From Paenibacillus tyrphae (GTDB taxonomy: Bacteria; Bacillota; Bacilli; Paenibacillales; NBRC-103111), in NCBI RefSeq assembly GCF_000722545.1, contig NZ_JNVM01000017.1, positions 310,001-374,000 of the forward strand: DNA of 64,000 nt, in the 5' to 3' direction. Positions within the stretch are counted from its first letter, which is position 1. Every line of letters begins with the position of its first letter. Shown here in pieces: positions 15,223 through 25,078 of this stretch. The notes below the pieces were generated by a model that searched no databases, was not told the origin of the DNA, and saw nothing but the letters and a program-made list of their open reading frames with translations. The position numbers and the translations under genes were made by a program.

Positions 15223-18200
15223 CTACCGCACAACCGCCGACCCCAAAATACCCTTGATAATCTCCACATTCGCCTGCATATGCTCGGGGTCCAGCATCCG
15301 TTCGTGTCCCCCGACGCCCTGATAATACGCCACCCGGCCCGAAGTGGCCCCTTGCCAGTTCCGGTACTGTTGATCGGCCTCATCCTTCGGCGGATGACGA
15401 AGCTCGTCCTCCGGCTGCGTAGAATGAACGACATGCAGGTCCGCTTGGACCGTACCGATATTATCCAGCAAATAAATATAGAACGAATATTGCTTCAAGC
15501 GTTCCAAATCTAGTTCGTTGATGCGAAAATTTTTATAGAACTCGCGAATCACGGGGGTAGCGATATACCCCTCCCACATCGCTTGTAGAGCTTCATCGGT
15601 CACGGGCTCCGGCTCGGTCTTCCGGTAAGCATCCAGCATAATGACATCGGACACACGGTACCCGGCCGCCTCCATCGCTTTGGTCACCTCGAACGCCAGA
15701 TTCCCCCCGGCGGAGTAGCCCAGGAACGTATAATCGCCATCCCTCTGCGCAACGGTGATCAGCTTGACATAGCGATCCATCCGGTCGGGATGATCGATAT
15801 AATCCAGCGCATAGATCGTGCAATCGTCCATCTGCTTGGCGAACTCATAGTACGCGATCCCGAGACCGCCCATCGGCGGGAAGCAGAAAAGCGTTTTGCG
15901 CCGCTCCTTTTTGTTTAAGCGTACGATGGGCTGCGGCTCCGCCTTGCTGTTATCCATCAAAAAGGCGGCCATGCCCCGGATCGTGGACGACTCCAAAATG
16001 ACGTGCAGCGGAAGCTCGGCCCGATAGTCGTGCTGGACCCGCGATACGAGAAGCATCGCATGGAGCGAGCTGCCGCCCGCTTCGAAGAAATCGTCCGTGA
16101 CGCCGATCTCCGGCCTCTCCAAAATCTCCCTGCACACGGCCGCCAGCCGATGCTCCCACGGATTGCTCGGGACGGCCTGTGCCTGCGCCTCCGCCGTTTC
16201 ACGAGCCGTCACGTCGGGCTGCGGCAGCGCCCAGCGGTCGATTTTGCCGTTGGACGACAGCGGCATCCTGCTGAGCTCTGTATAGTGAGTCGGCACCATG
16301 AAAGCGGGCAGCCTTGCCATGGCAAATGCCTTAAGCTCTTCCGCAGAGACAGGGGCGGCACAAACGTAATAGGCGCACAGCACGGTGTCGCCGCTCGCCC
16401 CGTCCCAGGCCGTCACCGCCGCTTCGCTCAGCCGCTCGTGGCTTCGAAGCACGCTTTCGATCTCTCCGAGCTCGATGCGGTAGCCCCGGATTTTGACCTG
16501 CTCGTCTTTTCTTCCCATATATTCCAGCCGCCCGTCTGGCAGCCAACGGGCCAGGTCACCGGAACGGTACATGCGCTCCCCGGGATAGAACGGATCATCC
16601 GTGAACGACTCGGCCGTCCGCTCCGGGAGATTCAGATAGCCTCTCGCCAGCCCTCGGCCCGCGATCCACAGCTCGCCCTTCACGCCAATCGGGACCAAGC
16701 CGCGGTCGTCGTTCAATACATAGACGCGGGTGTTGGGCAACGGCTTGCCGATGGATAGGGGCCGATCCGGCACAACGTTCCGCTCCAGCGTCGTCACGAT
16801 GCTATTCTCCGTCGGGCCGTATTCGTCCACCAGCTCGATATGCGGGAACTGCTCCCTGCTCCGCTTCGCCAGCTTGGCAGGCAGCCGCTCCCCGCCCAGC
16901 GTCACCACGCGCAAGGAACGGGCATCCTCCTCACTTAGACATTCGACCAGCGCCGTATACACGCTGGGCACGCAGTCGAGATGTGTCACCTGCCGGTCGC
17001 GAATATGGTCGCGGAGCGCCAGCGGATTCCACGCTTCCTCATCCGTGGCCAGCACCACCGTCGAGCCCGACAGCAGCGGGGTAAACAAGCAGGACAGGAA
17101 GGCGTCGAACGCATACGAGTACAACTGAAGCACCCGGGCCGTCCCGTCGAACGGGTATTCCGCTCGGCGGGCCAGAACCGTATTAACCGCTCCCTGGTGC
17201 TCGATCAAGACGCCTTTCGGCTTTCCGGTTGTCCCGGAGGTGTAGATGACGTAAGCCAAATGACGGCTGCCCGAAAGCGACAACAACTCCCCCCGGTCGG
17301 CGCGGTCAAGCTCCGGGTCCCCGAGATCGATGCATTCCCCGGCAAAAGGAATCTCCCCCAGCGGCGAAGTCGTCAGCAGCAGCTTCATGCCGCTGTCGGC
17401 GATCATATAGGCTTGCCGGTCGGCCGGATAATCCGGCGGAATCGGGACGAAAGCCGCGCCCGCCTTCAGGATGCCAAGCATGCCCGTGATCATCTCCACG
17501 GAACGTTCCACGCGCAGGCCGATGCGGTCGTCAGGCTGAACCCCTCTGCGCCGCAGCACATGGGCCAGCTGATTGGAACGCTCGTGCAGCTCGCGGTACG
17601 TCATCGTGCGAGTGCCGCAGAGCAAGGCCGGATGATCCGGCGTCTTGCGGACCTGATCCGCGAAGCAGGCATGAAGCGTCTGATCCGCCTGCTCGTACCG
17701 GACCGACTGGAAAAAACCTTCCAGAAGTTTCCGCTTGTCTTCTGGCGTCAACACTTCGATCCGCCCGACGGGGATGTTTTCGTCCGCCATGATCTGGTCC
17801 AGCACGCCGACGAATTGGTCCTTGAGCTGCTCCATCAGCCACGGCTCATACAGCGATGCGTTGAAGTTAAACTTCATGGCGGCATCCTGCGGATAGACAT
17901 AGATATTGAACTGCTCCGTCTGCTCTTCGGCACGAATATCCGCGAACTCGAAGCCTAAGCCATCCTTCGACTCGACATTGTCCACGTACCTCCGGTCGAA
18001 GGGGAAATTTTCGAAGATCATCAGATGATCCAGTTGGCGATGCTTCACATCGGTGGCCTGATTCATCTCCTGCAAGGGGACAAAATCGTACGCCTTCGAC
18101 TCCAACGCTTGCTGCTGCACCTGCTTAAGGCATTCGGCAAAGGGCTGTTCGGGCTGCAGCCGGATACGGACAGGGATCGTATTGAGGAAAAGTCCCACCA

Positions 18201-19107
18201 TCTCCTCAATCCCCTTCACCTCGGCGGGCCTTCCCGATACGATGGAGCCGAACACGACGTCGTCGCTCTGCACGTACTGCCGGAGCACGATTGCCCATCC
18301 CGCCTGAAACACCGAATTGATCGTCGCCTGGCAGGCTCTGGCGAGCTGCTGAAGCCGCTCCATCCGGACTTGGCCCAACTCTGCGTTGACGCTCATGATC
18401 ACAGGCTTAACCGCTGGCTTGCCCGCAGGGTCCAAAGCGGAAGAGTGAACCTGAGCGGTGACAGGAAAACCGCCCCGGGATCGCTCTAATCCGGCCAACG
18501 TCTTTTGCCAATAAGCGATGCCCGCTTTCTTATCCTGTCTCTCCAGCCATTCCTGGTAATGACTGTAAGGGGACGTTTCCACGGTCGCAGGCTCTCGCTT
18601 GTCTTGCAGCAGGCGGTAATTGTCCAACAGCTCCCGGAACACTCGCGCAAACGACCAACCGTCCAAAATAATATGGTGGTTGCACCAGATCCACCGATAC
18701 TCTTGCGGACCTGTCCGGAATACGGCCATTCGAACGAGAAGATCTTTACTGAGGTCGAAGCCCCGCGCTTTGTTGTCCTGCTTCCATTGGAGCAGATAGG
18801 CTTCCTGCCGTTCCTTCGCCTGCCCGGACACGTCCTCGAAATGTAGGCGGAATTTCCGTTCCTTCATCACCACCTGCAGCGGACGCGGCAAATTGTCGTG
18901 AACGAATACCGTTCTCAGGATATCGTAGCGCTTCACGAGGGCGTTCATGCTTTGCTCCAGCCGGGGGACGTCGAGCTCTCCCCGCAGCACCGCCTTGATC
19001 TGTACGAAAGACTGCCGGGACTCCTTATCCGAGAGCCAGAGATAATACATCCCTTCTTGCGAAGGAGCCAGCGGGTAAATTTTTTTGATTTTGTCCTTGG
19101 AATTCAT
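15223..19107 (-). CDS. NRPS, terminal module C-A-PCP-TE
   Basis: A protein of 1294 residues and the last gene of the biosynthetic operon. The condensation domain (about 5-440) has the active motif HHIILDGWS near residue 146. The adenylation domain (about 465-980) has YTSGTTGKPKGV near 626. The carrier domain has FFEAGGSSLHAM near 1012, with the phosphopantetheine serine. The thioesterase has GYSAGGNLAFEV near 1133. Aligning the A domain to GrsA by eye gives a pocket of D-A-S-D-T-G-E-I-V-K; two acidic positions suggest a basic substrate, but this is only inference. The frame stays open upstream to 20142; the start is MNSKDK at 19107, with AGGAGGAACTGCCT before it. The TE releases the finished chain, by hydrolysis or cyclisation. 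Confidence 0.95.
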   Translation of the reverse strand: MNSKDKIKKIYPLAPSQEGMYYLWLSDKESRQSFVQIKAVLRGELDVPRLEQSMNALVKRYDILRTVFVHDNLPRPLQVVMKERKFRLHFEDVSGQAKERQEAYLLQWKQDNKARGFDLSKDLLVRMAVFRTGPQEYRWIWCNHHIILDGWSFARVFRELLDNYRLLQDKREPATVETSPYSHYQEWLERQDKKAGIAYWQKTLAGLERSRGGFPVTAQVHSSALDPAGKPAVKPVIMSVNAELGQVRMERLQQLARACQATINSVFQAGWAIVLRQYVQSDDVVFGSIVSGRPAEVKGIEEMVGLFLNTIPVRIRLQPEQPFAECLKQVQQQALESKAYDFVPLQEMNQATDVKHRQLDHLMIFENFPFDRRYVDNVESKDGLGFEFADIRAEEQTEQFNIYVYPQDAAMKFNFNASLYEPWLMEQLKDQFVGVLDQIMADENIPVGRIEVLTPEDKRKLLEGFFQSVRYEQADQTLHACFADQVRKTPDHPALLCGTRTMTYRELHERSNQLAHVLRRRGVQPDDRIGLRVERSVEMITGMLGILKAGAAFVPIPPDYPADRQAYMIADSGMKLLLTTSPLGEIPFAGECIDLGDPELDRADRGELLSLSGSRHLAYVIYTSGTTGKPKGVLIEHQGAVNTVLARRAEYPFDGTARVLQLYSYAFDAFLSCLFTPLLSGSTVVLATDEEAWNPLALRDHIRDRQVTHLDCVPSVYTALVECLSEEDARSLRVVTLGGERLPAKLAKRSREQFPHIELVDEYGPTENSIVTTLERNVVPDRPLSIGKPLPNTRVYVLNDDRGLVPIGVKGELWIAGRGLARGYLNLPERTAESFTDDPFYPGERMYRSGDLARWLPDGRLEYMGRKDEQVKIRGYRIELGEIESVLRSHERLSEAAVTAWDGASGDTVLCAYYVCAAPVSAEELKAFAMARLPAFMVPTHYTELSRMPLSSNGKIDRWALPQPDVTARETAEAQAQAVPSNPWEHRLAAVCREILERPEIGVTDDFFEAGGSSLHAMLLVSRVQHDYRAELPLHVILESSTIRGMAAFLMDNSKAEPQPIVRLNKKERRKTLFCFPPMGGLGIAYYEFAKQMDDCTIYALDYIDHPDRMDRYVKLITVAQRDGDYTFLGYSAGGNLAFEVTKAMEAAGYRVSDVIMLDAYRKTEPEPVTDEALQAMWEGYIATPVIREFYKNFRINELDLERLKQYSFYIYLLDNIGTVQADLHVVHSTQPEDELRHPPKDEADQQYRNWQGATSGRVAYYQGVGGHERMLDPEHMQANVEIIKGILGSAVVR

Positions 19108-19142
19108 AGGCAGTTCCTCCTGTTGCGCCGCAGCCGGAAAGG

Positions 19143-22100
19143 CTACTCGATCGTATCGACCAGATCGTACAGCTGATCCAGCTCTTGCAGCGTCAGCCGG
19201 TTGTAGCCCAAGTCGCTGGGCGTGGCTTCGGCAGCGGTTTGTTCCCCGCAGTGGCGGATGAGGTCCAGCAGGCGGCCTCGGAACTTGTCCAGCAAAGCGG
19301 CGATCGTGCCGTGACGGTGATGCGTGTGGTTGTAGTCTATCGTGAAGTGAAGACGCCGGTCCTGCACATAGCCCGTGATGAAGAGCGAAGCCGTTCGCTC
19401 GGCTTCCGAGCTTGTCAGACGGCCGACCGGCCAGGGCGACGGGCCGAACCACCGCTTGTGCAGATCGGTATCGATCTGGCCTAGGTAGTTGAAGCAGATG
19501 TCCGGCTGCTGCGTGGACGTCAAGCCCGGCACGCTTTCCGGGGGCGTAATATATTTCAACAGGCCATAGCCGATCCCGTGATTCGGCAGCTGCCGCAAAT
19601 GCTCCTTGACCGACTTGATCTGGTAACCTAAATCGTCCGTGTGCTCCATCGGCAGAACGACCGGAAACTGCGACGTAAACCAGCCGACCGTGCGAGTGAT
19701 GTTCATAGCCTTGACGACGTCCTCCCGGCCGTGTCCTTCCAGTTGGATCACGATCCGGTTCGTATTCATCCATTCCTTCAACGTGAGGCCCAAGGCGGTC
19801 AGCAAAATATCGTTGATTTCCGTATTGTAAGCGCGGTGGACCTGCTTCAGCAGCCGCTCCGTTTCTTCCGTAGGCAGCGTGATCATCGCTTGAGCCTCGT
19901 CCTTCACCCGGTTGTCCGGGGCCTCGAAATCCCTTGGCACGGGTACGCACGGCGTACTCTCGACGGCCGCCCAATAATCGGCCTCGCGCAGCACTTCGCC
20001 GCTCCGGGCGTACTGCTGCACGGCCTCCGCCCAGACTTGGAACGAATGCGTTTTGGGCGGCATGACGATATCGCCCTCGTGGGTCAACGCCTGTTCGTAA
20101 GCTGCTTCCAAATCTTCCAGCACAATTCGCCACGACACCCAATCCATCACCAAGTGGTGAGCGACGAGCAGCAAATGATCGCCCTGCGGCGTCCGGAACA
20201 AGGCGCTCTTCATCAAGGGACCGTTCGCCAGATCAATGCTCTCGTGCAGCCGATTGGCGTGCGCCAGAACGGCCGATTCCATCGAATCGCCGCCGTCCAA
20301 AGCCACGGCCTCGAAACCGATCGGCGACTGCTCCGCCGGCCCCCGGTTATACAGCAGCTTACGGCCCCCTTCATCCCTCACCACGGACCGCAGCACGTCA
20401 TGATGCTCGGCCAGCTTTTCAAGCGCCCGCTTCAAGGCGGTTTCGTCCAAAGCGGTCTCCGAGTGTAGCATAACCGCCAAATTCCAATGGGCCGAAGAAG
20501 CAAAGTCGCGATCAAAAAACCACCGGACGATCGGCGTATCCGTTATCGGTCCTTCCACGGCGTCCTGCGAGATCTGCACCTGCCCGTCGGCTGGCTTGAG
20601 ATCGAGGCTGAGCTCCTTCAGCACCGGAGTCAAAAAGATCTTCTTCATCTCTAGGTCCCAGCCTCTGCGATACAATCGCGATGCGATCTGGATCGCCTTG
20701 ATGGAATCTCCTCCGAGATGGAAAAAGTTATCTTCTCGTCCGACTGCTTCTCCTCCCAGCACCTCCTGCCATACGGAAGCCATCAGCTCTTCCAGCCCGC
20801 CTTCCGGGGAAATGAACTCCGCTGCCGGGCCGCTGGCAGCCGCAGGCTCCGGAAGCCGCTTGCGGTCTAATTTGCCGCTGGACGTCAGCGGAAAAGCGTC
20901 CAGCCTCACGTAATGAGCCGGGACCATGTAAGCGGGCAGCCGGTCCAACAGCAGCGCGCGCAGCTCCGCGGTATCCAATTCCCGATCCGCGACGTAATAG
21001 GCGCAGAGGGCTTTGCCGGATGCGGAGGCGGACGCGAGCTGCCGGACCAGTACGGCGGCTTCTTTGACCGCCGGATGCCCGTTCAGTGCGGCTTCGATCT
21101 CTCCCGTTTCGATGCGGATGCCGTTCAGCTTCACTTGATCGTCGCGCCGCCCGAGGTACTCGATGCTTCCGTCCGGCAGCCGGCAGCCATAATCCCCCGT
21201 CCGGTACATGACCTCGCCCGACCGAAACGGATGATCCACGAACCGCTCGGCGGTCAGCTCCGGATTGTTGCGGTAGCCCCGGGCCAAGCCCGCTCCGCTG
21301 ATGTACATTTCCCCGCGTACGCCGACCGGCACAGGCTGCAAGCTTTCGTCCAAAATATAAACTTGCGTGTTGGCGACGGGATGCCCGATGCAAGCGGACG
21401 GACTGTCCGAGTTGAATTCGTGAGCTGTCGCAAAAATCGTCGCCTCCGTCGGGCCGTACAGGTTCAGCAAACGTCTGGAATCCGACAGCCACGCGCGGAT
21501 GTCGAGCGAGCACGCTTCCCCGCCCGTTCCTACGGTACGCAGCGAATCGGGCAGCCGCTCCGGGGTGAGCGTAGACAAGACGGACGGCGTCAGCAGCATC
21601 GCCGTAATCCGCTGCTCCTCCAGAAACCGGTGCAGCGCCTCGCCTCCCGCCGTCGCTTCCGGACTGACGAGACAGAGCGCCGCACCCGAGGCGAGCGTCG
21701 CAAAAATCTCCAAGACCGACGCATCGAACGTCGTCGACGCATATTGTAGCATCCGGCTGCCTCTGGTCAAGCCGAACAGCCCGATAGCCGCTTCGACCGC
21801 ATTGCACACGCTGCGGTGCTCGATCGCGACCGCGTTCGGCTTGCCCGTCGATCCCGACGTATACATCACGTACGCCAGATGGCCCGCGCCCACTTCGACG
21901 CGCGGATTGTCCGGGCTCTCCTCCGCAACCGATTGCCAAGCGCCGTCAAGCACGAGCTTGTGCCGCACCGCCGAGACCGACTCCGCATCCGCCAGCTTCG
22001 GCTGAATCAGCAGAACTTCGATCCCCGAATCGTCGATCATGGTGCGAACCCGCTCGGCCGGATAAGCTGGATCGATGGCGACGTATGCACCCCCCGCTTT

Positions 22101-23834
22101 TAGAATGCCGAGCAGGCCCACAATCGTTTCGAACGACCGCTCCATCATCAAGCCAACGACTGTCTCCCGGCCGACTCCCCGCTTCCGCAAAGCATGGGCG
22201 ACCTGATTCGCGCGCCGGTTCAGCTCCCGGTACGTCATGGACTGGCCGCCGTACACGACGGCCGGATCATCCGGCGTCAGCTCGGCCTGTCTCTCGAACA
22301 GATGATGAATGCACGAATCGTCCGGGAACGGCTGCGCCGTCTCGTTCCATTCGGCAATGAGCTGATGCCGCTCTTCGTCCGACAGCATCGCCAGCTCGTG
22401 AATGGATTGCTGCGGATTGCGCACGATGCTCTGCAGCAGGGCTTCCCAATGCAGGCTCATGCGCTCGAATGTCTCCCGGCAGAACAGATCCGGGGAATAT
22501 TCGAGAAAGCCATCCAGTCCGTCTTCCGTCTCGGTTAAGCCGATGGTGACATCGTATTTTGCCGTCTCCCCGTCGATCATCTGAATATCCGCTTCCAGCT
22601 CGGGGAGCGCGAACTTTTCCTCCGGCACGTCCACATACACGAATACCGCCTGCACTAACGGATTGCGGCTCGGATCGATCGGAACCCGCAGCTCGTCCAG
22701 CAGCAAACCGACCGGCAGCTCCTGATGCTTGTAGACCTCCCTGGCGGTATCGCGCACCTGCCGCAGCAGGTCGATAAAGCTCATCTCCCCCGACATATGC
22801 GAACGCAGCGTGCCCATGGTCAGGAAATACCCCATCACTTTTTCCATCTCGATCCGGTTGCGGTTAGCGAGCGGAGTCCCGACCAGAATGTCGGCTTGCC
22901 CGGTGTACCGGTAGAGCAGCGCCTTGAACGCCGCCATCACGATCATGAAGGTCGAAGCGTTTTCCCGCTTGGCAATCGCCTTCAGCCCGTCCAAAATCTC
23001 CTTCGGCGACCGAAGGAAGACGCGCGCTCCCCGGTAAGTTATTGCGGGCGGACGAGGGAAGTCCGTATGGATGTCGAGGACATAGTCGCAATCCTTCAGC
23101 TGCTCCTTCCAGAAGTCGAGCAGCTTCTCCCGGGTTTCGCCCTGCAAATAATTCCGCTGCCATTCGGCATAATCCGCGTACTGGATCGGCAGCTCCGGAA
23201 GCTCGGCCGGGACGCCTGCAAGCGCCGCCTTGTAATGCGCCATCAGCTCTTCGAAAAAGATCGAAAAAGTGAGCCGGTCGATGACAATGTGATGGATGGT
23301 CAAGACGAGCGTCGACTCCGTATCCGACAGCGTAAACAGCTTGAAGCGGATAAGCGGCCCTTTTTCCAGATCGAACAATTGCTGGACCTCTTCGCGCATG
23401 AGCTGCTGAGCGGTGGCTTCCCGTTCTTCCTCGGGAATATCCCGCAGGTCCACGACGGGAACGCTGACGCGGAGCTCGGGCAGCACGGTCTGCACGGGAT
23501 CGACACGCCCGAATACGGTCCGCCAAGCCTCGTGGCGCTTGACGATTTCGTTGATGCCGTACTCCAGCGCCCCATGATGCAGCTTTCCTCTCAAACGGGC
23601 GGCCCCGTACACGTTGTACGCATGCGACTCAGGGTGCATCCGGTTAAAGAACCAAAGCCGCTCCTGATCGAAGGAGAGCGGGCTCGAGCCCGTATGGTTT
23701 CGCCGGGGGATCGCTGCGGCCGCCGGATTCGGGCTTAGCTGCTGCGCATTCAAGTTTTTTTGCTTGAGCCGTTTTTCGAACAGCGCCCGCTGCTCCGGCG
23801 TCAGCGATTGGATACGGTCGGTCAGATTCTTCAT
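19143..23834 (-). CDS. NRPS module C-A-PCP-E (incorporates a D-amino acid)
   Basis: A protein of 1563 residues. A short N-terminal linker (SLTPEQRALFEKRLKQKNL) precedes a condensation domain with HHIVIDRLTF near residue 183; the usual glycine after the aspartate is arginine. The adenylation domain has YTSGSTGKPNAVAIEH near 660; the usual PKG is PNA. The carrier domain has FFHLGGDSIKAIQ near 1038. The epimerisation domain has HHLVMDWVSWR near 1230 and CFNYLGQID further on. The pocket read against GrsA is D-A-L-L-G-G-L-I-F-K, hydrophobic but not a code I can assign. The condensation domain should accept the polyketide chain from the ACP upstream. Its start overlaps the monooxygenase stop (ATGA), so the two are translationally coupled. 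Confidence 0.94.
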   Translation of the reverse strand: MKNLTDRIQSLTPEQRALFEKRLKQKNLNAQQLSPNPAAAAIPRRNHTGSSPLSFDQERLWFFNRMHPESHAYNVYGAARLRGKLHHGALEYGINEIVKRHEAWRTVFGRVDPVQTVLPELRVSVPVVDLRDIPEEEREATAQQLMREEVQQLFDLEKGPLIRFKLFTLSDTESTLVLTIHHIVIDRLTFSIFFEELMAHYKAALAGVPAELPELPIQYADYAEWQRNYLQGETREKLLDFWKEQLKDCDYVLDIHTDFPRPPAITYRGARVFLRSPKEILDGLKAIAKRENASTFMIVMAAFKALLYRYTGQADILVGTPLANRNRIEMEKVMGYFLTMGTLRSHMSGEMSFIDLLRQVRDTAREVYKHQELPVGLLLDELRVPIDPSRNPLVQAVFVYVDVPEEKFALPELEADIQMIDGETAKYDVTIGLTETEDGLDGFLEYSPDLFCRETFERMSLHWEALLQSIVRNPQQSIHELAMLSDEERHQLIAEWNETAQPFPDDSCIHHLFERQAELTPDDPAVVYGGQSMTYRELNRRANQVAHALRKRGVGRETVVGLMMERSFETIVGLLGILKAGGAYVAIDPAYPAERVRTMIDDSGIEVLLIQPKLADAESVSAVRHKLVLDGAWQSVAEESPDNPRVEVGAGHLAYVMYTSGSTGKPNAVAIEHRSVCNAVEAAIGLFGLTRGSRMLQYASTTFDASVLEIFATLASGAALCLVSPEATAGGEALHRFLEEQRITAMLLTPSVLSTLTPERLPDSLRTVGTGGEACSLDIRAWLSDSRRLLNLYGPTEATIFATAHEFNSDSPSACIGHPVANTQVYILDESLQPVPVGVRGEMYISGAGLARGYRNNPELTAERFVDHPFRSGEVMYRTGDYGCRLPDGSIEYLGRRDDQVKLNGIRIETGEIEAALNGHPAVKEAAVLVRQLASASASGKALCAYYVADRELDTAELRALLLDRLPAYMVPAHYVRLDAFPLTSSGKLDRKRLPEPAAASGPAAEFISPEGGLEELMASVWQEVLGGEAVGREDNFFHLGGDSIKAIQIASRLYRRGWDLEMKKIFLTPVLKELSLDLKPADGQVQISQDAVEGPITDTPIVRWFFDRDFASSAHWNLAVMLHSETALDETALKRALEKLAEHHDVLRSVVRDEGGRKLLYNRGPAEQSPIGFEAVALDGGDSMESAVLAHANRLHESIDLANGPLMKSALFRTPQGDHLLLVAHHLVMDWVSWRIVLEDLEAAYEQALTHEGDIVMPPKTHSFQVWAEAVQQYARSGEVLREADYWAAVESTPCVPVPRDFEAPDNRVKDEAQAMITLPTEETERLLKQVHRAYNTEINDILLTALGLTLKEWMNTNRIVIQLEGHGREDVVKAMNITRTVGWFTSQFPVVLPMEHTDDLGYQIKSVKEHLRQLPNHGIGYGLLKYITPPESVPGLTSTQQPDICFNYLGQIDTDLHKRWFGPSPWPVGRLTSSEAERTASLFITGYVQDRRLHFTIDYNHTHHRHGTIAALLDKFRGRLLDLIRHCGEQTAAEATPSDLGYNRLTLQELDQLYDLVDTIE

Positions 23835-25066
23835 GGGATCAGCTCCTTGTCAAAGGCGAATTTCCGCTGCAATTCGGATAATAATACCAAGCTTTCCATC
23901 ACCGTCTCCCGGTCCACGCCAAAATCGATCAAACAGGCGATCTCCCCGACGCCGATGTCGCGGAGCGTCTCCACCAGCATCGCGCACTTGTCCGGCGTTC
24001 CGAGCAGGGAGCTTTCACGGTAGTACTTATCGAAGGCGCGGGACACGATCGCCTCGAAGTCCGCGTCGGTCATGCCGTCGTAGTCAGCGAGAATTTGCCT
24101 TTGTTGGCTTAAAAAAGTCTTGAGATACTCTTTCAGCGGCCGCTCCACCTTCGCCCGGACCGCTTCGTCGTCCTGCCCCAAGCAGGTATGGAGCATGACC
24201 GCGACCTTCTTCGTCTGCGGATCGTAGCCATGCCGGAGCAGCGCTTCGCGATACCGCTCGATTTTGCCCTCCAGCTCGGCAAAGCCGTTCCCGAGAATGC
24301 CGGTCAGGATGCCCGCCCCGATCTCGGCGGCCTGACGGTACGTCTCCTCGTTCCCGTTCGTGGCGATCCACAGGTTCAACTTGCTTTGGATCGGCCGGGG
24401 CAGCGTCTTGATTCGGTGCACCTCCCCGCGGGCGTCGGTAAAAGGAACCGCCTCCCCACTCCATAGAGCCCGAACCTGTTCGATCGATTTGAACAGCTCT
24501 TCCTTGCGACGGATATAATAGTCCGGGTCCTGCACCGGCGCGAGGATAAAATCGGCAGGATGCCAGCCCGTGGCAAAAGCGACCGACACGCGCCCGTCCG
24601 ATAGGTTGTCCACGACCGACCATTCCTCGACGAACCGGACCGGGTGGTGCAGCGGGAGCACCACGCTCCCCGCCCGCAGCTCGACCCGCTCCGTGACCGC
24701 CGCCAGCGCCGCGCTGAGCACTGACGGATTCGGGTACAGCCCGCCGAACTCCTCAAAATGCCGCTCCGGCGTCCACACCGCCTTGAGCCCGTGCCGGTCC
24801 GCAAATGCTGCGCATTCCATCAGCAGCCCGTATTTATGGCGGTCCATGGTCGAGCCATCCCCAGAGAAGAAAAACAGACTGAAATCCATGGCCGCCCCGC
24901 TGCGCCTGCGCTTCGGAACAAAAGCCGCTTCCGCCGCAGCCTGTCCCCGCCCGGGCTTCGCGCTTGCCAGATCCGCCGCCGCGATCCCCTGCTGCTTGAG
25001 ACGCCGCTCCAGTAGCGCCCGCTGCTCGGGCGACAGCGCCGCCAACCGCTCGTGAATGCCGCTCAT
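23831..25066 (-). CDS. Free-standing luciferase-like monooxygenase of natural-product type (MupA/Atu3671 family)
   Basis: A 411-residue FMN-dependent monooxygenase. Residues about 60-390 form the bacterial-luciferase-like barrel: MDFSLFFFSGDGS, then LKAVWTPERHFEEFGGLYPN, VVLPLHHPVRFVEEWSVVD and VSVAFATGWHPADF. These blocks are typical of the subfamily found inside or beside NRPS and PKS modules. The first 45 residues hold an NRPS-like linker (LSPEQRALLERRLKQQGI) nearly identical to the start of the next protein, which suggests docking to the assembly line. It lies 12 bases after the PKS stop and overlaps the next gene by four. It most likely hydroxylates the ACP- or PCP-bound chain, perhaps next to the carbonyl made by the PKS; the position is inference. 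Confidence 0.9.
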   Translation of the reverse strand: MSGIHERLAALSPEQRALLERRLKQQGIAAADLASAKPGRGQAAAEAAFVPKRRRSGAAMDFSLFFFSGDGSTMDRHKYGLLMECAAFADRHGLKAVWTPERHFEEFGGLYPNPSVLSAALAAVTERVELRAGSVVLPLHHPVRFVEEWSVVDNLSDGRVSVAFATGWHPADFILAPVQDPDYYIRRKEELFKSIEQVRALWSGEAVPFTDARGEVHRIKTLPRPIQSKLNLWIATNGNEETYRQAAEIGAGILTGILGNGFAELEGKIERYREALLRHGYDPQTKKVAVMLHTCLGQDDEAVRAKVERPLKEYLKTFLSQQRQILADYDGMTDADFEAIVSRAFDKYYRESSLLGTPDKCAMLVETLRDIGVGEIACLIDFGVDRETVMESLVLLSELQRKFAFDKELIP

Positions 25067-25078
25067 TTCCTCATCTCC

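Noticed and set aside
19108..20142. N-terminal extension of the terminal NRPS frame to 20142
   Set aside because: The extra 345 residues have no motif and lie over the epimerisation domain of the upstream gene; a strong ribosome site stands before the ATG at 19107.
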